Part shown: piece after piece, positions 42,945 through 51,007 of the stretch
How the letters are laid out: the number at the start of each line of letters is the position of its first letter
Position numbering within the stretch: position 1 is the first letter of the stretch
DNA from: Crystallibacter sulfonylureivorans_A
GTDB taxonomy: Bacteria; Actinomycetota; Actinomycetes; Actinomycetales; Micrococcaceae
Direction: 5' to 3'
Assembly (NCBI RefSeq): GCF_047607445.1
Contig: NZ_JBLKRT010000021.1
Location: forward strand, 9,530-73,529
Length of the DNA stretch: 64,000 nucleotides
Position numbers and translations under genes: made by a program
Notes under the pieces: generated by a model
Database searches by the model: none
Told to the model about the DNA's origin: nothing
Seen by the model: only the letters and a program-made list of their open reading frames with translations

Positions 42945-44771
42945 GTGGCACTCACAATCGAACCGGGATCATTGGCCGTGGGATCGGCTGCTTTTCCGCA
43001 GTCCATGCCCGTCAAAGGAGGCTCGGGGGAAGTCCGGTACGACAACATTGTCTACAGTGCCGAACCTGGGTACCGCCCGCTGTTCTTGGACCTCCGGGTG
43101 CCCCAGTCGTCCAGTGAAGATTTCCCGTGTCCTCTGATCATCTGGGTGCATGGCGGTGGATGGCTCCACGGCTCACGCCGCCGTCAGGCTCCCAACATTC
43201 ACCGGAACAGGGTTATCGAGTCCATCCTCGAAGGTGGGTTCGCGGTCGCGCTGGTGGATTACCGGTTGGTCGAGGAAGAGGGATTCCCGGCCCAGGCGTT
43301 GGATCTGAAAGCTGCGATCCGCTGGCTCCGCGGAAATGCCGGCGAGTATGGCCTCGATACTGCACGCTTTGCCTTGTGGGGCGAATCGGCAGGTGCACAC
43401 ATTGCCGCGATGGCAGCTCTGTGCGACCAATTTGGTGACGAGAGGACCGGGGAATTCCTCGCGGAGTCCGAAGACGTCCAGGCGCTGGTGTCATGGTACG
43501 GGCCTGCGGACATCGAAGCCCTGTTGGCGTCGGATCTTCCCATCAAGCATTCGGAGGAGTCCGGTGTCTGTTCCGTCAACCCTGTCCAAGCACTCGTGGA
43601 TTCCACTGCTTGGACGGCAGCAGAGTTATCACCTGTCCGATATGTACGGACCGGAGTCCCCCCGATTTTTATCGCCCACGGAGCCGATGACCAGCAAGTA
43701 AGCGTGGAGCAGAGCAGGAAACTGCATCAGGCCTTGGTCAAGGCGGGCGCGAATTCTGAGTACCTCGAGACTTCTGGTGGTCATGTCTTTGTCGGGGCCA
43801 CCGTGATTCCCGAAGTCACCGATAGGTCACTGGACTTTCTTCGGAAGCACCTTGGGCCCGGCGTATCCGCCGGCCTCGATCCGGATATTGCTCAAATGGA
43901 GCAACTGATGAGCGCCTCCGGGGAGTTCCCGATCTTTCCTCCTGCCGGGCAGCCACTCGACCCGATCGTAACCCGGATCAGAGGAGTAAAGCTCCGTGAT
44001 GCCTTTTACCCACGTCAGTTTTTTGAAGTCGAGTCTGTCACGGACGCGGCGATCCCCGGACCGGCGGGCGATATTGGACTCCGAATTCAGAAGCCCTTGG
44101 GCGGAAGCGACGCTACGGTTGTCTATTTCCACGGGGGCGGCTGGATCATTGGGGACTTGGATTCCCACCAGGGGAACGCCAGCAGGATCGCGGCGCATGC
44201 CATGGCCAACGTCGTTCAGGTCGATTACCGCCTCGCGCCCGAGAACCCCTACCCGGCCGGCGTCGAGGATGCCATCGCCGCTTTCGAATGGGTCATCGAG
44301 CACATTGATCAGTTCGGCGGCAACCTGAACAAAGTGGTCGTGGCCGGAGACAGCGCCGGAGGAAACCTCGCTGCAATCGTGGCGCAGCACTGCCGGGCCA
44401 TCGGCATCAGGCTTGCAGCGCAGTTCCTGATCTACCCCGCCACCGACCTCACCGCGGCTGCGGATAGCGCCATGCTGGAATACCTAGGCCCGGGAGCATC
44501 CTCCCTTGCCCGCGAACCACGTGCCTCTCCGGCATTGGCAGAGCGCCTGGACGGTCTAGCCCCGGCAATCATCGGCGTCGGAGCGCACGACTTCCTCTAC
44601 CAAGACAACGTCCGGTACGCCCGGGCGCTTACTGACGCCGGCGTCACCGTCATTTTCCGCCAGTACCCAACCCTCAACCACGGGTTCTTCAGCTACGGAA
44701 GCGTTTCCGCTGCCTCCGATCAGGCCGCCGAACAACTATGCCAAGACCTCCACAAGGTCCTGCACAACTGA
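42945..44771 (+). CDS. Tandem-domain alpha/beta hydrolase (two esterase domains)
   Basis: A 608-residue fusion of two complete alpha/beta hydrolases of the HSL/BD-FAE type. Domain 1 (about 30-310) has WVHGGGW, GESAG with its nucleophilic Ser, GADDQQ and GGHVF. Domain 2 (about 320-608) has YFHGGGW, GDSAG, GAHDF and LNHGF. Both oxyanion loops and both triads are intact, so two active sites are expected in one chain. The family is normally a single domain of about 300 residues. GTG 42945 follows GAAGGA. Under the divergent LysR gene it probably frees an acid from an ester imported by the following binding-protein system. Confidence 0.85.
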   Translation: MALTIEPGSLAVGSAAFPQSMPVKGGSGEVRYDNIVYSAEPGYRPLFLDLRVPQSSSEDFPCPLIIWVHGGGWLHGSRRRQAPNIHRNRVIESILEGGFAVALVDYRLVEEEGFPAQALDLKAAIRWLRGNAGEYGLDTARFALWGESAGAHIAAMAALCDQFGDERTGEFLAESEDVQALVSWYGPADIEALLASDLPIKHSEESGVCSVNPVQALVDSTAWTAAELSPVRYVRTGVPPIFIAHGADDQQVSVEQSRKLHQALVKAGANSEYLETSGGHVFVGATVIPEVTDRSLDFLRKHLGPGVSAGLDPDIAQMEQLMSASGEFPIFPPAGQPLDPIVTRIRGVKLRDAFYPRQFFEVESVTDAAIPGPAGDIGLRIQKPLGGSDATVVYFHGGGWIIGDLDSHQGNASRIAAHAMANVVQVDYRLAPENPYPAGVEDAIAAFEWVIEHIDQFGGNLNKVVVAGDSAGGNLAAIVAQHCRAIGIRLAAQFLIYPATDLTAAADSAMLEYLGPGASSLAREPRASPALAERLDGLAPAIIGVGAHDFLYQDNVRYARALTDAGVTVIFRQYPTLNHGFFSYGSVSAASDQAAEQLCQDLHKVLHN

Positions 44772-44829
44772 CCAACCCTTCAACCCTCTACACAGCAGTT
44801 TCCATATCAACCACTCAAAGAAGAGAAGA

Positions 44830-46260
44830 ATGAAAAAACTGACTCCTCAAGCGCTCCGCAGGGCATCCGTCGTCGTCGCGGCCCTGACAGCCTCAGCGAT
44901 CGCCCTGACCGGGTGCGGCGGTTCCTCCGGTGCCTCGAGCCAGGCTGCCCCGGCGGTCAAGGACCCCAAGGTCCTTACCGTCTCCACGACCGGCGCGCCG
45001 ATCAGCATGGACCCAGGTTTAAGCGGCAACGGTCGGTTGGGCACCATGCTGCAGCCGGCCTACGAGCCGTTGGTCCGGACGAATGCCGAGGGCGAACTGG
45101 AGCCGGCCCTGGCCGAGTCGTGGGACGTTTCCGACGACAACAAGTCGGTTACTTTCACCCTGCGGCAGGACGCGAAGTTCAGCGATGGCGAGGCCGTGAA
45201 CGCGGCTGCAGCGAAGAAATCCATCGAGTACTGGGTCGCGAAGAAGGGCCCATTTTCCGTCAACCTGTCCTCCCTTGAGTCCATCACCGTCGACAGTGAG
45301 TACCAGTTCACGGTGAAACTCTCAGAGGCCAACCCGGACGTAGTCAGCATCTTCAATACCTACTGGCTGGCCGGTGACCTGATCAGTCCCAAGGCGGTTG
45401 ACAACCCGGAGGTGCTGGGGACCGAGACCCACGGCGCCGGGCCTTATGTTTTGGACACAAAGTCCACCATCACGGGCAAGACTTACACGTACTTGCCCAA
45501 TGAAAACTACTACGATCCCGCCAAGATCCATTGGGACAAGGTTGTCATCAGCGTCTATGAGGACTCGAACTCAGCGGTGCAGGCGTTTAAGACCGGGCAA
45601 CTGAAACTCATGATCAGCGACCCGATCACCGGTAATGCCAATAAGGACAACCTGCCCAAGGACGCGAGGATCGTTTCGGACCCCGTGCAGTGGACCGGGC
45701 TCGTCTTCACCGACCGGAGCGGCGAAGTCAATGAGCCGCTCGGCGACGTCAGGGTCCGCCAGGCAATCAACCATGGCATTGACCGGGAACTGGTTACGAA
45801 GGCCCTGTTCGGAGACTTCGGCACCCCCACCTCCCAGCTGCAGGTCAAGGGCTTCACCGGATACGACCCCGCAAATGACGAAAAATACCCTTACGACCCG
45901 GAAAAGGCCAAAAAACTTCTAGCTGACGCCGGTTACCCGGACGGTTTCACCATCAATGTCGGATACGTGGCCAACACCCTGAACAGCACGCAGGCCCAGG
46001 CCATCGCAGGCCAGCTCGAAAAGATCGGCGTGAAACTGAAGATCAACGAGGCCCAGAACATGGGCGAGCTGCAGACACGGATGAAGCAGAAGGAATTCGG
46101 CGCGCTGGTCGGTACTCCGTCTTGGTCGGCTGTTCGGGCAATTGCTCAGGGTTCCGGCGTGCGGTTTCGTTCCCGGGTCGGCTGGCTGGCGCGCAGCAGG
46201 CGCAGCCGGAAGCGGGTGCGGTTGCCAATGGAAGTTCCCGGTCAAGGGGCACGCTCATGA
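44830..46260 (+). pseudogene. Peptide-type ABC substrate-binding lipoprotein, 3' truncated
   Basis: Residues 1-425 are a family 5 solute-binding protein (SBP_bac_5, DppA/OppA-like): a signal peptide with lipobox ALTGC, then EPLVRTNAEGELEPALAESW, VRQAINHGIDRE and the LEKIGVKLKI region. Homology stops near KQKEFGALVG (about 46,110). The last 50 residues are read through a copper-chaperone relic in the wrong direction and are Arg-rich noise. A normal family member needs another 80-100 residues, and the permease and ATPase genes that usually follow are absent. A deletion joined this gene to the copper cassette, so binding is doubtful. Confidence 0.75.
46112..46258 (-). pseudogene. Copper-chaperone-like gene, N-terminal relic
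   Basis: On the minus strand ATG 46258, after GAGGAGAAC, starts MSVPLDRELPLATAPASGC with an ACCAPAS cysteine cluster, a leader I associate with Arthrobacter heavy-metal-associated (CopZ-like) proteins. The frame keeps family character only to about TKTEY and is then cut at the junction with the binding-protein gene, before the GMTCxxC domain. It is a 5' fragment of a gene that once faced the copper cassette. Confidence 0.55.
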
Positions 46261-46411
46261 TGTTCTCCTCACACTTCATTTCTGATGGCCGCGGGAATCG
46301 GGAGCACCAGGCCCCAAAGGGGATAATGTTCCGCCGCCGCAGCGGTGAGGACCTTCACTGCGTTGAAGCCCTTAGCGGGCTCGTGACGCTGGTTTCCGGT
46401 AACGCACTATC

Positions 46412-46430
46412 TATACCCTATGGGGGTATA
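46412..46430. promoter_or_regulatory. CsoR-type copper operator
   Basis: TATACCCTATGGGGGTATA is a near-perfect palindrome with TATACCC and GGGTATA arms. This G-tract/ATA layout matches CsoR-family operators that respond to Cu(I). It lies between the copper-chaperone relic (leftward) and the copper-storage gene (rightward), 119 bases before ATG 46549. No csoR gene is in the window, so a chromosomal regulator would be needed. Confidence 0.75.
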
Positions 46431-46548
46431 AGTCAAACCTAGGCTGACTTCCGGTCTGACGGTAGCCAGCATCCAATAGCAAGGCTACTGTGCTTAAGTG
46501 GCGGCCGGCACCCCGTCGGCCTGCATCCCGATGAACAGGAGCAGGATC

Positions 46549-46971
46549 ATGACGCACATCAGCTCGATGCTCGACACCTACCCGAAGGATCTGGGCGGAG
46601 TGGACCGCCAGAAACTCGCGGATTGCATAGCCGCCTGTTTCGAATGCGCCCAGACCTGCACCGCCTGCGCAGACGCCTGCCTCTCGGAAGATACGGTTGC
46701 GGACCTGACCAAGTGCATCCGCACCAATCTGGACTGCGCCGACATCTGTGCCACGACCGGCAATATCCTCTCCCGCCACACCGGCTACGACGCGAACATC
46801 ACCAAGTCCGTCCTTGAGGCCTGCCGGACAGTCTGCAAAGCCTGTGCCGACGAATGCGAACAGCACGCCCAGATGCACGAACACTGCCAGGTCTGCGCAG
46901 AAGCCTGCCGCCGCTGCGAAAAAGCCTGCGACGAACTGCTGTCCTCCCTCGGACGCGGCGCCTCCGAATAG
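46549..46971 (+). CDS. Four-helix-bundle copper-storage protein (Csp/DUF326-like)
   Basis: A 140-residue protein with 18 cysteines in repeated C-x3-C and C-x2-C spacing along four helices (for example CIAACFECAQTCTACADAC and CRTVCKACADEC). This pattern defines the Csp copper-storage bundle, which binds many Cu(I) ions through inward-facing thiolates. There is no export signal, so it is the cytosolic Csp3-like type. ATG 46549 has AGGAG upstream. A CsoR-type operator precedes it, so it is probably copper-induced. Confidence 0.88.
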   Translation: MTHISSMLDTYPKDLGGVDRQKLADCIAACFECAQTCTACADACLSEDTVADLTKCIRTNLDCADICATTGNILSRHTGYDANITKSVLEACRTVCKACADECEQHAQMHEHCQVCAEACRRCEKACDELLSSLGRGASE

Positions 46972-47096
46972 GAACAGACCGGGAGCCGATCGCCCTCCCT
47001 GTGAACAGGGACGGGGCGCTCCTCGGCTTACCGGTGCTGCCAAAGATGCAAATTTCTGAAGGTTGGCGAGGATTTCGCGGCAAGGCTGGAAGGACC

Positions 47097-47504
47097 ATGA
47101 CAAAACCATTCCGGCTCCTTGCGCGGTGGTTGCCCGGGCTCCCGGCCCGGTCCGGGGTCCTGCCGTTGCTCATCGCTGTACTCTTCGCAGCAGGTGCTGC
47201 TACGGTCTGCCTTCCGGCCCAACACTCCCATGATTCTGAGGGGAATTTACCCGCTTCAACAGTCGCTGCCGCCAGCCACACCGCCACTTCGACAGTGGAC
47301 ACACCCTGCGGCAGCGGCCACCACTGCTGCACGGACCCCGCGGACAAGACTTACGGCGAGCCACTGCATCGGACAGCCGGTCCGGGACCGGTGAGCTTGG
47401 ACGCCCTCCGATTTCACCCCCCTGCAGCCTCCCGCCAACGCGGGCCTTCACCCCCTGAACCCTCTACCATCTCATTGATCGACATCGGAGTCAGCAGGAC
47501 ATAA
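47097..47504 (+). CDS. Small exported/membrane His-Cys protein of the copper cassette
   Basis: A 135-residue protein with an N-terminal basic segment and one hydrophobic helix (about 18-38), then an outside portion with metal-binding words HSHDSEG and CGSGHHCC and a Pro/Ser-rich tail. GGAAGGA precedes ATG 47097. It resembles short copper-locus proteins often annotated hypothetical (DUF6153-like), though I am not sure of the family. Placed between the Csp gene and a DUF305 gene, it may bind or pass copper at the cell surface. Confidence 0.6.
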   Translation: MTKPFRLLARWLPGLPARSGVLPLLIAVLFAAGAATVCLPAQHSHDSEGNLPASTVAAASHTATSTVDTPCGSGHHCCTDPADKTYGEPLHRTAGPGPVSLDALRFHPPAASRQRGPSPPEPSTISLIDIGVSRT

Positions 47505-47846
47505 ACCTTCAGCCATACCAGTCTGCTTGGGACCTCCCAGACAGACAGAGGCACTCCGCCCTCCCTTCGGCTGCCGTCCGATAGCTAACTGCGGCCCTTC
47601 CGGCAGCGTGTTACCGACACCGGGACGCCCGGCCTGAGCCGGTTGCGTCTCCCGGGCGGCAGCCTTGCCCAGGAGGAGCGGTAAAGATGCTTGGCAGGAC
47701 CGCGAGGCGCTGACTTCCGGCTCCGGAACCCGACGGGGCGGACCATGCAAAGGTCAGGGAAAGAGCGCAGGTACATAAGCAAGACACGACACGCGATAAC
47801 GGCATGGTGCGCCTTACCTGGCGCGCAGAAGACGAGGGGCAGTTCG
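47505..47846. other. Gene-free stretch in the copper cassette
   Basis: About 340 bases with no credible gene. AGGAGGAG near 47,670 precedes an 8-codon mini-ORF (ATG 47687), possibly a leader peptide but more likely chance. No operator like that at 46,412 is visible here. Confidence 0.4.
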
Positions 47847-48446
47847 ATGACTATAAATGACAAGGCGCGGGACGGCGAAGAGCACCGCAACCAAGGGAAG
47901 TCTTCGGGATCGAAGAAAATGTACCTGCGGTTCACGGCCATGATTCTGACAGCGATGGTCGTCATGTACTGGGTCATGTTCATCGGTTCCTGGGAATGGT
48001 CCCACGTGCGTTTCAGCCAGAGCAGGATCTTCATGGCGATCACCATGGGCGGCACCATGGGGCTCGTCATGCTCGCCTGGATGCTCAACATGTACAAGAA
48101 CACCAAGGCGAACATTGCCGTGATCGCCGTCAGCGTTTTGCTCATCGCAGGAGGTGCATTCCTGGACCGCAGCCAGATTACTGTGAATGACACGGCCTAT
48201 ATGCGCGCGATGATTCCCCACCACTCCTTGGCCATCACCCGATCCGAGCGCGCCCAGATCCAGGACGTACGGGTCTGTGAGCTTGCCGCCAGCATCAGCG
48301 AGGCCCAGCGGCGGGAGATCCTCGAAATGGACTGGCTGATCGAGGACATCGAGCGCAACGGTGCTGCCCTTACCTCTGAGGAGGCCGGCACCCGCCCCGT
48401 CCCTGAATACCAGGAGGCGCCCGAACGACAATGCCCCTCCGACTGA
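47847..48446 (+). CDS. DUF305-family membrane protein
   Basis: A 199-residue protein with three membrane helices in the first 120 residues (beginning KMYLRFTAMILTAMVVMYWVM) and a C-terminal DUF305 ferritin-like segment with the marker NDTAYMRAMIPHHSLAI followed by EILEMDWLIEDIERNG. DUF305 proteins are frequent in copper and heavy-metal loci and place His/Met residues on the outside. ATG 47847 follows GAGGGGC. It probably completes the copper cassette with the Csp and His-Cys proteins. Confidence 0.82.
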   Translation: MTINDKARDGEEHRNQGKSSGSKKMYLRFTAMILTAMVVMYWVMFIGSWEWSHVRFSQSRIFMAITMGGTMGLVMLAWMLNMYKNTKANIAVIAVSVLLIAGGAFLDRSQITVNDTAYMRAMIPHHSLAITRSERAQIQDVRVCELAASISEAQRREILEMDWLIEDIERNGAALTSEEAGTRPVPEYQEAPERQCPSD

Positions 48447-48563
48447 CCCCATCTCGGCAAGCCGGTACTGCAAACGCCGACTCGTCCCACGGCTGTCCAG
48501 TACTCAAAGACAGCATCATCTAGTCCAACACGTTGAACTTGACAGGGAACATCAAGGGTGCCG

Positions 48564-48946
48564 ACCAACCCTACGAGGGAGGGCAGCAACAGTGGCCGAA
48601 AATCAAACACCGAGACCCCCGTTGACGTTATCTGCGCTGCAGTTCTCGATCCCATTACCCGGCCCGAGGCCGTCGTCGCCGGCCTGCCGATCGACGGCGA
48701 ACTGCGCATCGTCGAGCGTTCTGCGCCATTGAAGGCGGCGGCTGCGAAAATGCTGGGATCGCCCATGGCCGGGTGAAATCGACGACCATGGACCGGTTCA
48801 ACGCCGACGCAGGCGAAACCGAGCTGACCTTGGTGGAACCGCTCGTCGTTGAAGTGTCAGCGGACACGGCGATGTCAGGTACGTCCTTCCGGCATGCCGT
48901 ACGCTTCCTCCGAGCCAGACCTGGGGGAGTTGCCATCAGTGTCTGT
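48564..48946 (+). pseudogene. ATP-dependent DNA ligase C-terminal relic (LigC-like)
   Basis: Three short frames in series read as one ligase tail. The first (to a stop at 48776) has VDVICAAVLDPITRPEAVVA followed by GLPIDGELRIVERSAPL. The second, from about 48,773, has LTLVEPLVVEVSADTA and FRHAVRFLRARP. A further shift gives PDLGELPSVS. This order is the OB-fold and end of actinobacterial LigC-type ligases. The catalytic adenylation domain is absent and at least two frameshifts separate the pieces. It lies immediately beside the integrase gene end. Confidence 0.72.
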
Positions 48947-50153
48947 ACATCATGCCCTCCAAAATGGCCGTGGAATCGGGCGCTTCCCTCCGAGCCTTGA
49001 CATAGCCTTGAACCGTTGTGGCAGTTCGTGCGTGACCCAATTGGCGGGCGGCTGCTTCGAGGCTGCCTCCTTCCGCAATATGCGTTCCGACGGTCCTGCG
49101 AAAGGTGTGCGGAGTGATGGCAGCGAGGTCAAGGTCCTCGGATATTTCGAAGTCAAGCCCCAGTTCCTCCCTGACGGTCCGCCACCGCCGGCGCCAGTTG
49201 GCTGGGTGCAACCACCTGCCATTACGGGACGGGAACACTGCCTGAAGCGGGTTCGCTCGGTTTTCCCGGGCACGCCGTGATCGCATTGCGGCAGCGGCCG
49301 TGCTTCCCAAAGGCAGCAGACGCTCTTCGTCGGAAGCTTTGGTGTAGTCGTGCCAGACGATGCCTTTGCCTTGCTCCCACCCAACTTTGCCGCGAATAAT
49401 CAGCGCGTATGGCCCTGGCCCATCTATGACGAGGTCTTCCCACCGTAAGCCAAGCAACTCGGAAATGCGCGCACCTGTGGCGAGGAAAAGTTCAAGCCCG
49501 TCAGCGATGTCAAAATTCGGTTTTGGGCCCGATTTCTCAGGCGGGCTCTCGGCATGCCGCCGGACGGCGAGCAGGAGAGGCTGCACGTCCTCGCGCTCGA
49601 TGATTTGCACCGGTTTCTTGCGCGGGCCAGGTAGAGCCGCAACTTGCCTGACCGGATTGACAGCGATAAGTCCCCGTCCGGCCGCCCACTTCAGGATGTT
49701 GGACAGGACGGAGCGGTTCTGGTCGGCTTTGGCATGGCCCCGGCCGTCCTTGATGATGCCATGCAAGTGATCGGCGCACGCCTTGACGTTGACGTCAATC
49801 AGGGGCATGTGGCCCAAGACCGGGATGATGTCCCGCCGCGCGATTCGAGCGTACTCGTACACGGTGCTGGTGCGAAGGCTTGCCCCGCCAGCCTCGGCAT
49901 ACGCTATCCACTCCTCGACGACAGTCGAGAACAGGGAGTCGGCGCCCAGAGGCGCGTCGTCTTTCTCCCGCATCTCGAGAAAGAGTTCCAATAGTGCGTT
50001 CTCAGCTTTTCGCGATGTTGAACCGAAGCGTTCACGCTGCAGAATTTTCCCGGCTTTCGATTTGTACCGCGCGTTGGCCCGCCAGATCCCGTCTGGCTGC
50101 TTCTTGGTTGAGATGCGGCCCCAGGTCCCGCCCGGTATGGGCTGGTTCGCCAC
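48936..50153 (-). CDS. int: Tyrosine integrase of island A
   Basis: A 405-residue site-specific recombinase. Residues 1-65 form an AP2-like arm-binding region, about 75-175 the SAM-like core-binding domain (VYEYARIARRDIIPVLGHMPL), and about 185-395 the catalytic domain with Arg229 (ATGARISELL), His349-Arg352 (PHTFRR), His374 (LGHAR) and the nucleophile Tyr384 (TTVQGY). All catalytic residues are intact. GTG 50153 overlaps the excisionase stop (TAGTG), so translation is coupled. It lies 400 bases from attR and should catalyse insertion and excision at tRNA-Ala. A 26-bp piece of its coding sequence recurs at 60,335. Confidence 0.93.
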   Translation of the reverse strand: MANQPIPGGTWGRISTKKQPDGIWRANARYKSKAGKILQRERFGSTSRKAENALLELFLEMREKDDAPLGADSLFSTVVEEWIAYAEAGGASLRTSTVYEYARIARRDIIPVLGHMPLIDVNVKACADHLHGIIKDGRGHAKADQNRSVLSNILKWAAGRGLIAVNPVRQVAALPGPRKKPVQIIEREDVQPLLLAVRRHAESPPEKSGPKPNFDIADGLELFLATGARISELLGLRWEDLVIDGPGPYALIIRGKVGWEQGKGIVWHDYTKASDEERLLPLGSTAAAAMRSRRARENRANPLQAVFPSRNGRWLHPANWRRRWRTVREELGLDFEISEDLDLAAITPHTFRRTVGTHIAEGGSLEAAARQLGHARTATTVQGYVKARREAPDSTAILEGMMYRH

Positions 50154-50374
50154 TATGCGGCCCTCGGTTCGACCCGCTGGGCTTTGAACCATGCGTCCAA
50201 GTCGGTTACCGCGTAAAGCGTCTGCCCGTCTTCTAACCGATAGAAGGCGGGTCCCCTGCGGCGGTAGGCCCAATTCGCGAGAGTGCCCGGGGATCGATGT
50301 ATGTAGTCCGCCGCCTCCGCGCGGGTCATGAACTTTGCCTGCGCCGGCGTTGTGATGTTTGCGTTATCGGTCAT
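50153..50374 (-). CDS. xis: Excisionase-like HTH protein
   Basis: A 73-residue winged-helix protein of the AlpA/excisionase kind: MTRAEAADYIHRSPGTLANW, then RRGPAFYRLEDGQTLYAVTDLDAWF. It is encoded directly before and overlapping the integrase gene. Such proteins bend the attachment-site arm and shift the integrase toward excision. The frame is open farther upstream, but ATG 50374 gives the family's usual length. Confidence 0.88.
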   Translation of the reverse strand: MTDNANITTPAQAKFMTRAEAADYIHRSPGTLANWAYRRRGPAFYRLEDGQTLYAVTDLDAWFKAQRVEPRAA

Positions 50375-50422
50375 GTAGGGCCTATGCCCGGTAGAGGCGC
50401 CGCGGGCGTCGGTTTCTCGCGG

Positions 50423-50448
50423 CCACACACTTTGCCACACACTTTGGC
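50423..50448. repeat. Paired CACACACTTTG motifs, putative integrase arm sites
   Basis: Two tandem copies of CCACACACTTTG lie between xis and attR. Similar tandem pairs occur at 14,090-14,110 next to attL and at 50,636-50,656 next to attR on the island B side. Short directly repeated motifs on both arms of the attachment site are what lambda-type integrases bind. Confidence 0.65.
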
Positions 50449-50551
50449 CGTTAAACCGAGTGAATGGTCCTGAACCATCTGGTGGGCAGGATCGGCGTTC
50501 GGCCTTGTCAGAGCGGCATTTAGTGGATGGGAGTGAACCGGCGTTAACCAC

Positions 50552-50597
50552 CGTTCGCAATGAAAAGGTCAGGGGTTCGATTCCCCTAAGCTCCACT
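50552..50597 (+). repeat. attR of island A / left attachment site of island B
   Basis: An exact 46-bp copy of the tRNA-Ala 3' end (14,006-14,051). The bases before it do not continue the tRNA, so it is a partial gene copy and not a functional tRNA. Because the next 200 bases match the left end of island A, this junction is shared by two tandem islands. Confidence 0.92.
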
Positions 50598-50799
50598 AGA
50601 GACGCGGGACTTCTTGGTCCCGGCTCCCAAATAAGACACTTTCGACACACTTTGGCAGTGATGAGGGCGTCGTCGAGGCTAGCGTGCGCTTGTCGTCGTG
50701 GTGCCAATATAGAGCGCAGTATGGCCTTCCTCAAACGGGCTTGCCCGTTGTCGGGGCCAGCATGTAGCCGCTCCGAGCGTTTCACCATTTCAGAGCTCC
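50598..50799. repeat. Left-end sequence of island B, similar to 14,052-14,250
   Basis: About 200 bases colinear with the left end of island A, including the CACACTTTGGCAGTGATGAGG block and the GTTTCACCATTTCAGAG end. Together with 50,800-51,007 (no gene seen) this makes about 410 bases without a coding region. Confidence 0.75.
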
Positions 50800-51007
50800 A
50801 CAACGTGTTGACTCGGTGCTCAAATCGCGGATGTCCCCGCTTGACTCTACGGAACTCCACGTAGACTGGGCGCTCGGCAAACAGACTCAGGTACTGCGAA
50901 GAACCTCTCCGCTCGCCGGCCGCCGAAGCAGGTGCGCGGACAAGCGACGTCTCAGGTTTCGGCGGTGAAGTTCCCTGAAGGTGCCCTTCCAGAGTTCCCC
51001 GCCAAGA

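Larger units (their letters stand above)
14006..50597. mobile_element. Integrative island A at tRNA-Ala (36.6 kb)
   Basis: The island is bounded by exact 46-bp repeats, one in the intact tRNA-Ala gene and one 36.5 kb downstream. A tyrosine integrase and excisionase sit at the right end, transcribed away from the attachment site. Cargo: hydroaromatic catabolism (15.1-30.9 kb), a plasmid/phage-like middle with toxin-antitoxin-type pairs (31-41.7 kb), an esterase and broken binding protein (41.9-46.1 kb), and a copper cassette (46.4-48.4 kb). No relaxase, coupling protein or type IV secretion gene is visible, so it is not self-transmissible as seen here. Base composition drops in the catabolic part relative to the flanks. 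Confidence 0.88.

Noticed and set aside
47687..47713. Eight-codon leader peptide after AGGAGGAG
   Set aside because: No attenuator structure or conserved residues tie it to the downstream DUF305 gene; probably chance.
50552..50597. Second tRNA-Ala gene at attR
   Set aside because: Only the 3' 44 bases of the tRNA are present; acceptor 5' arm and D-arm are missing, so it is an attachment-site copy.
14006..50597. Self-transmissible ICE
   Set aside because: No relaxase, FtsK/TraB-type transfer protein, coupling protein or type IV secretion gene could be identified, so only an integrative island is claimed.
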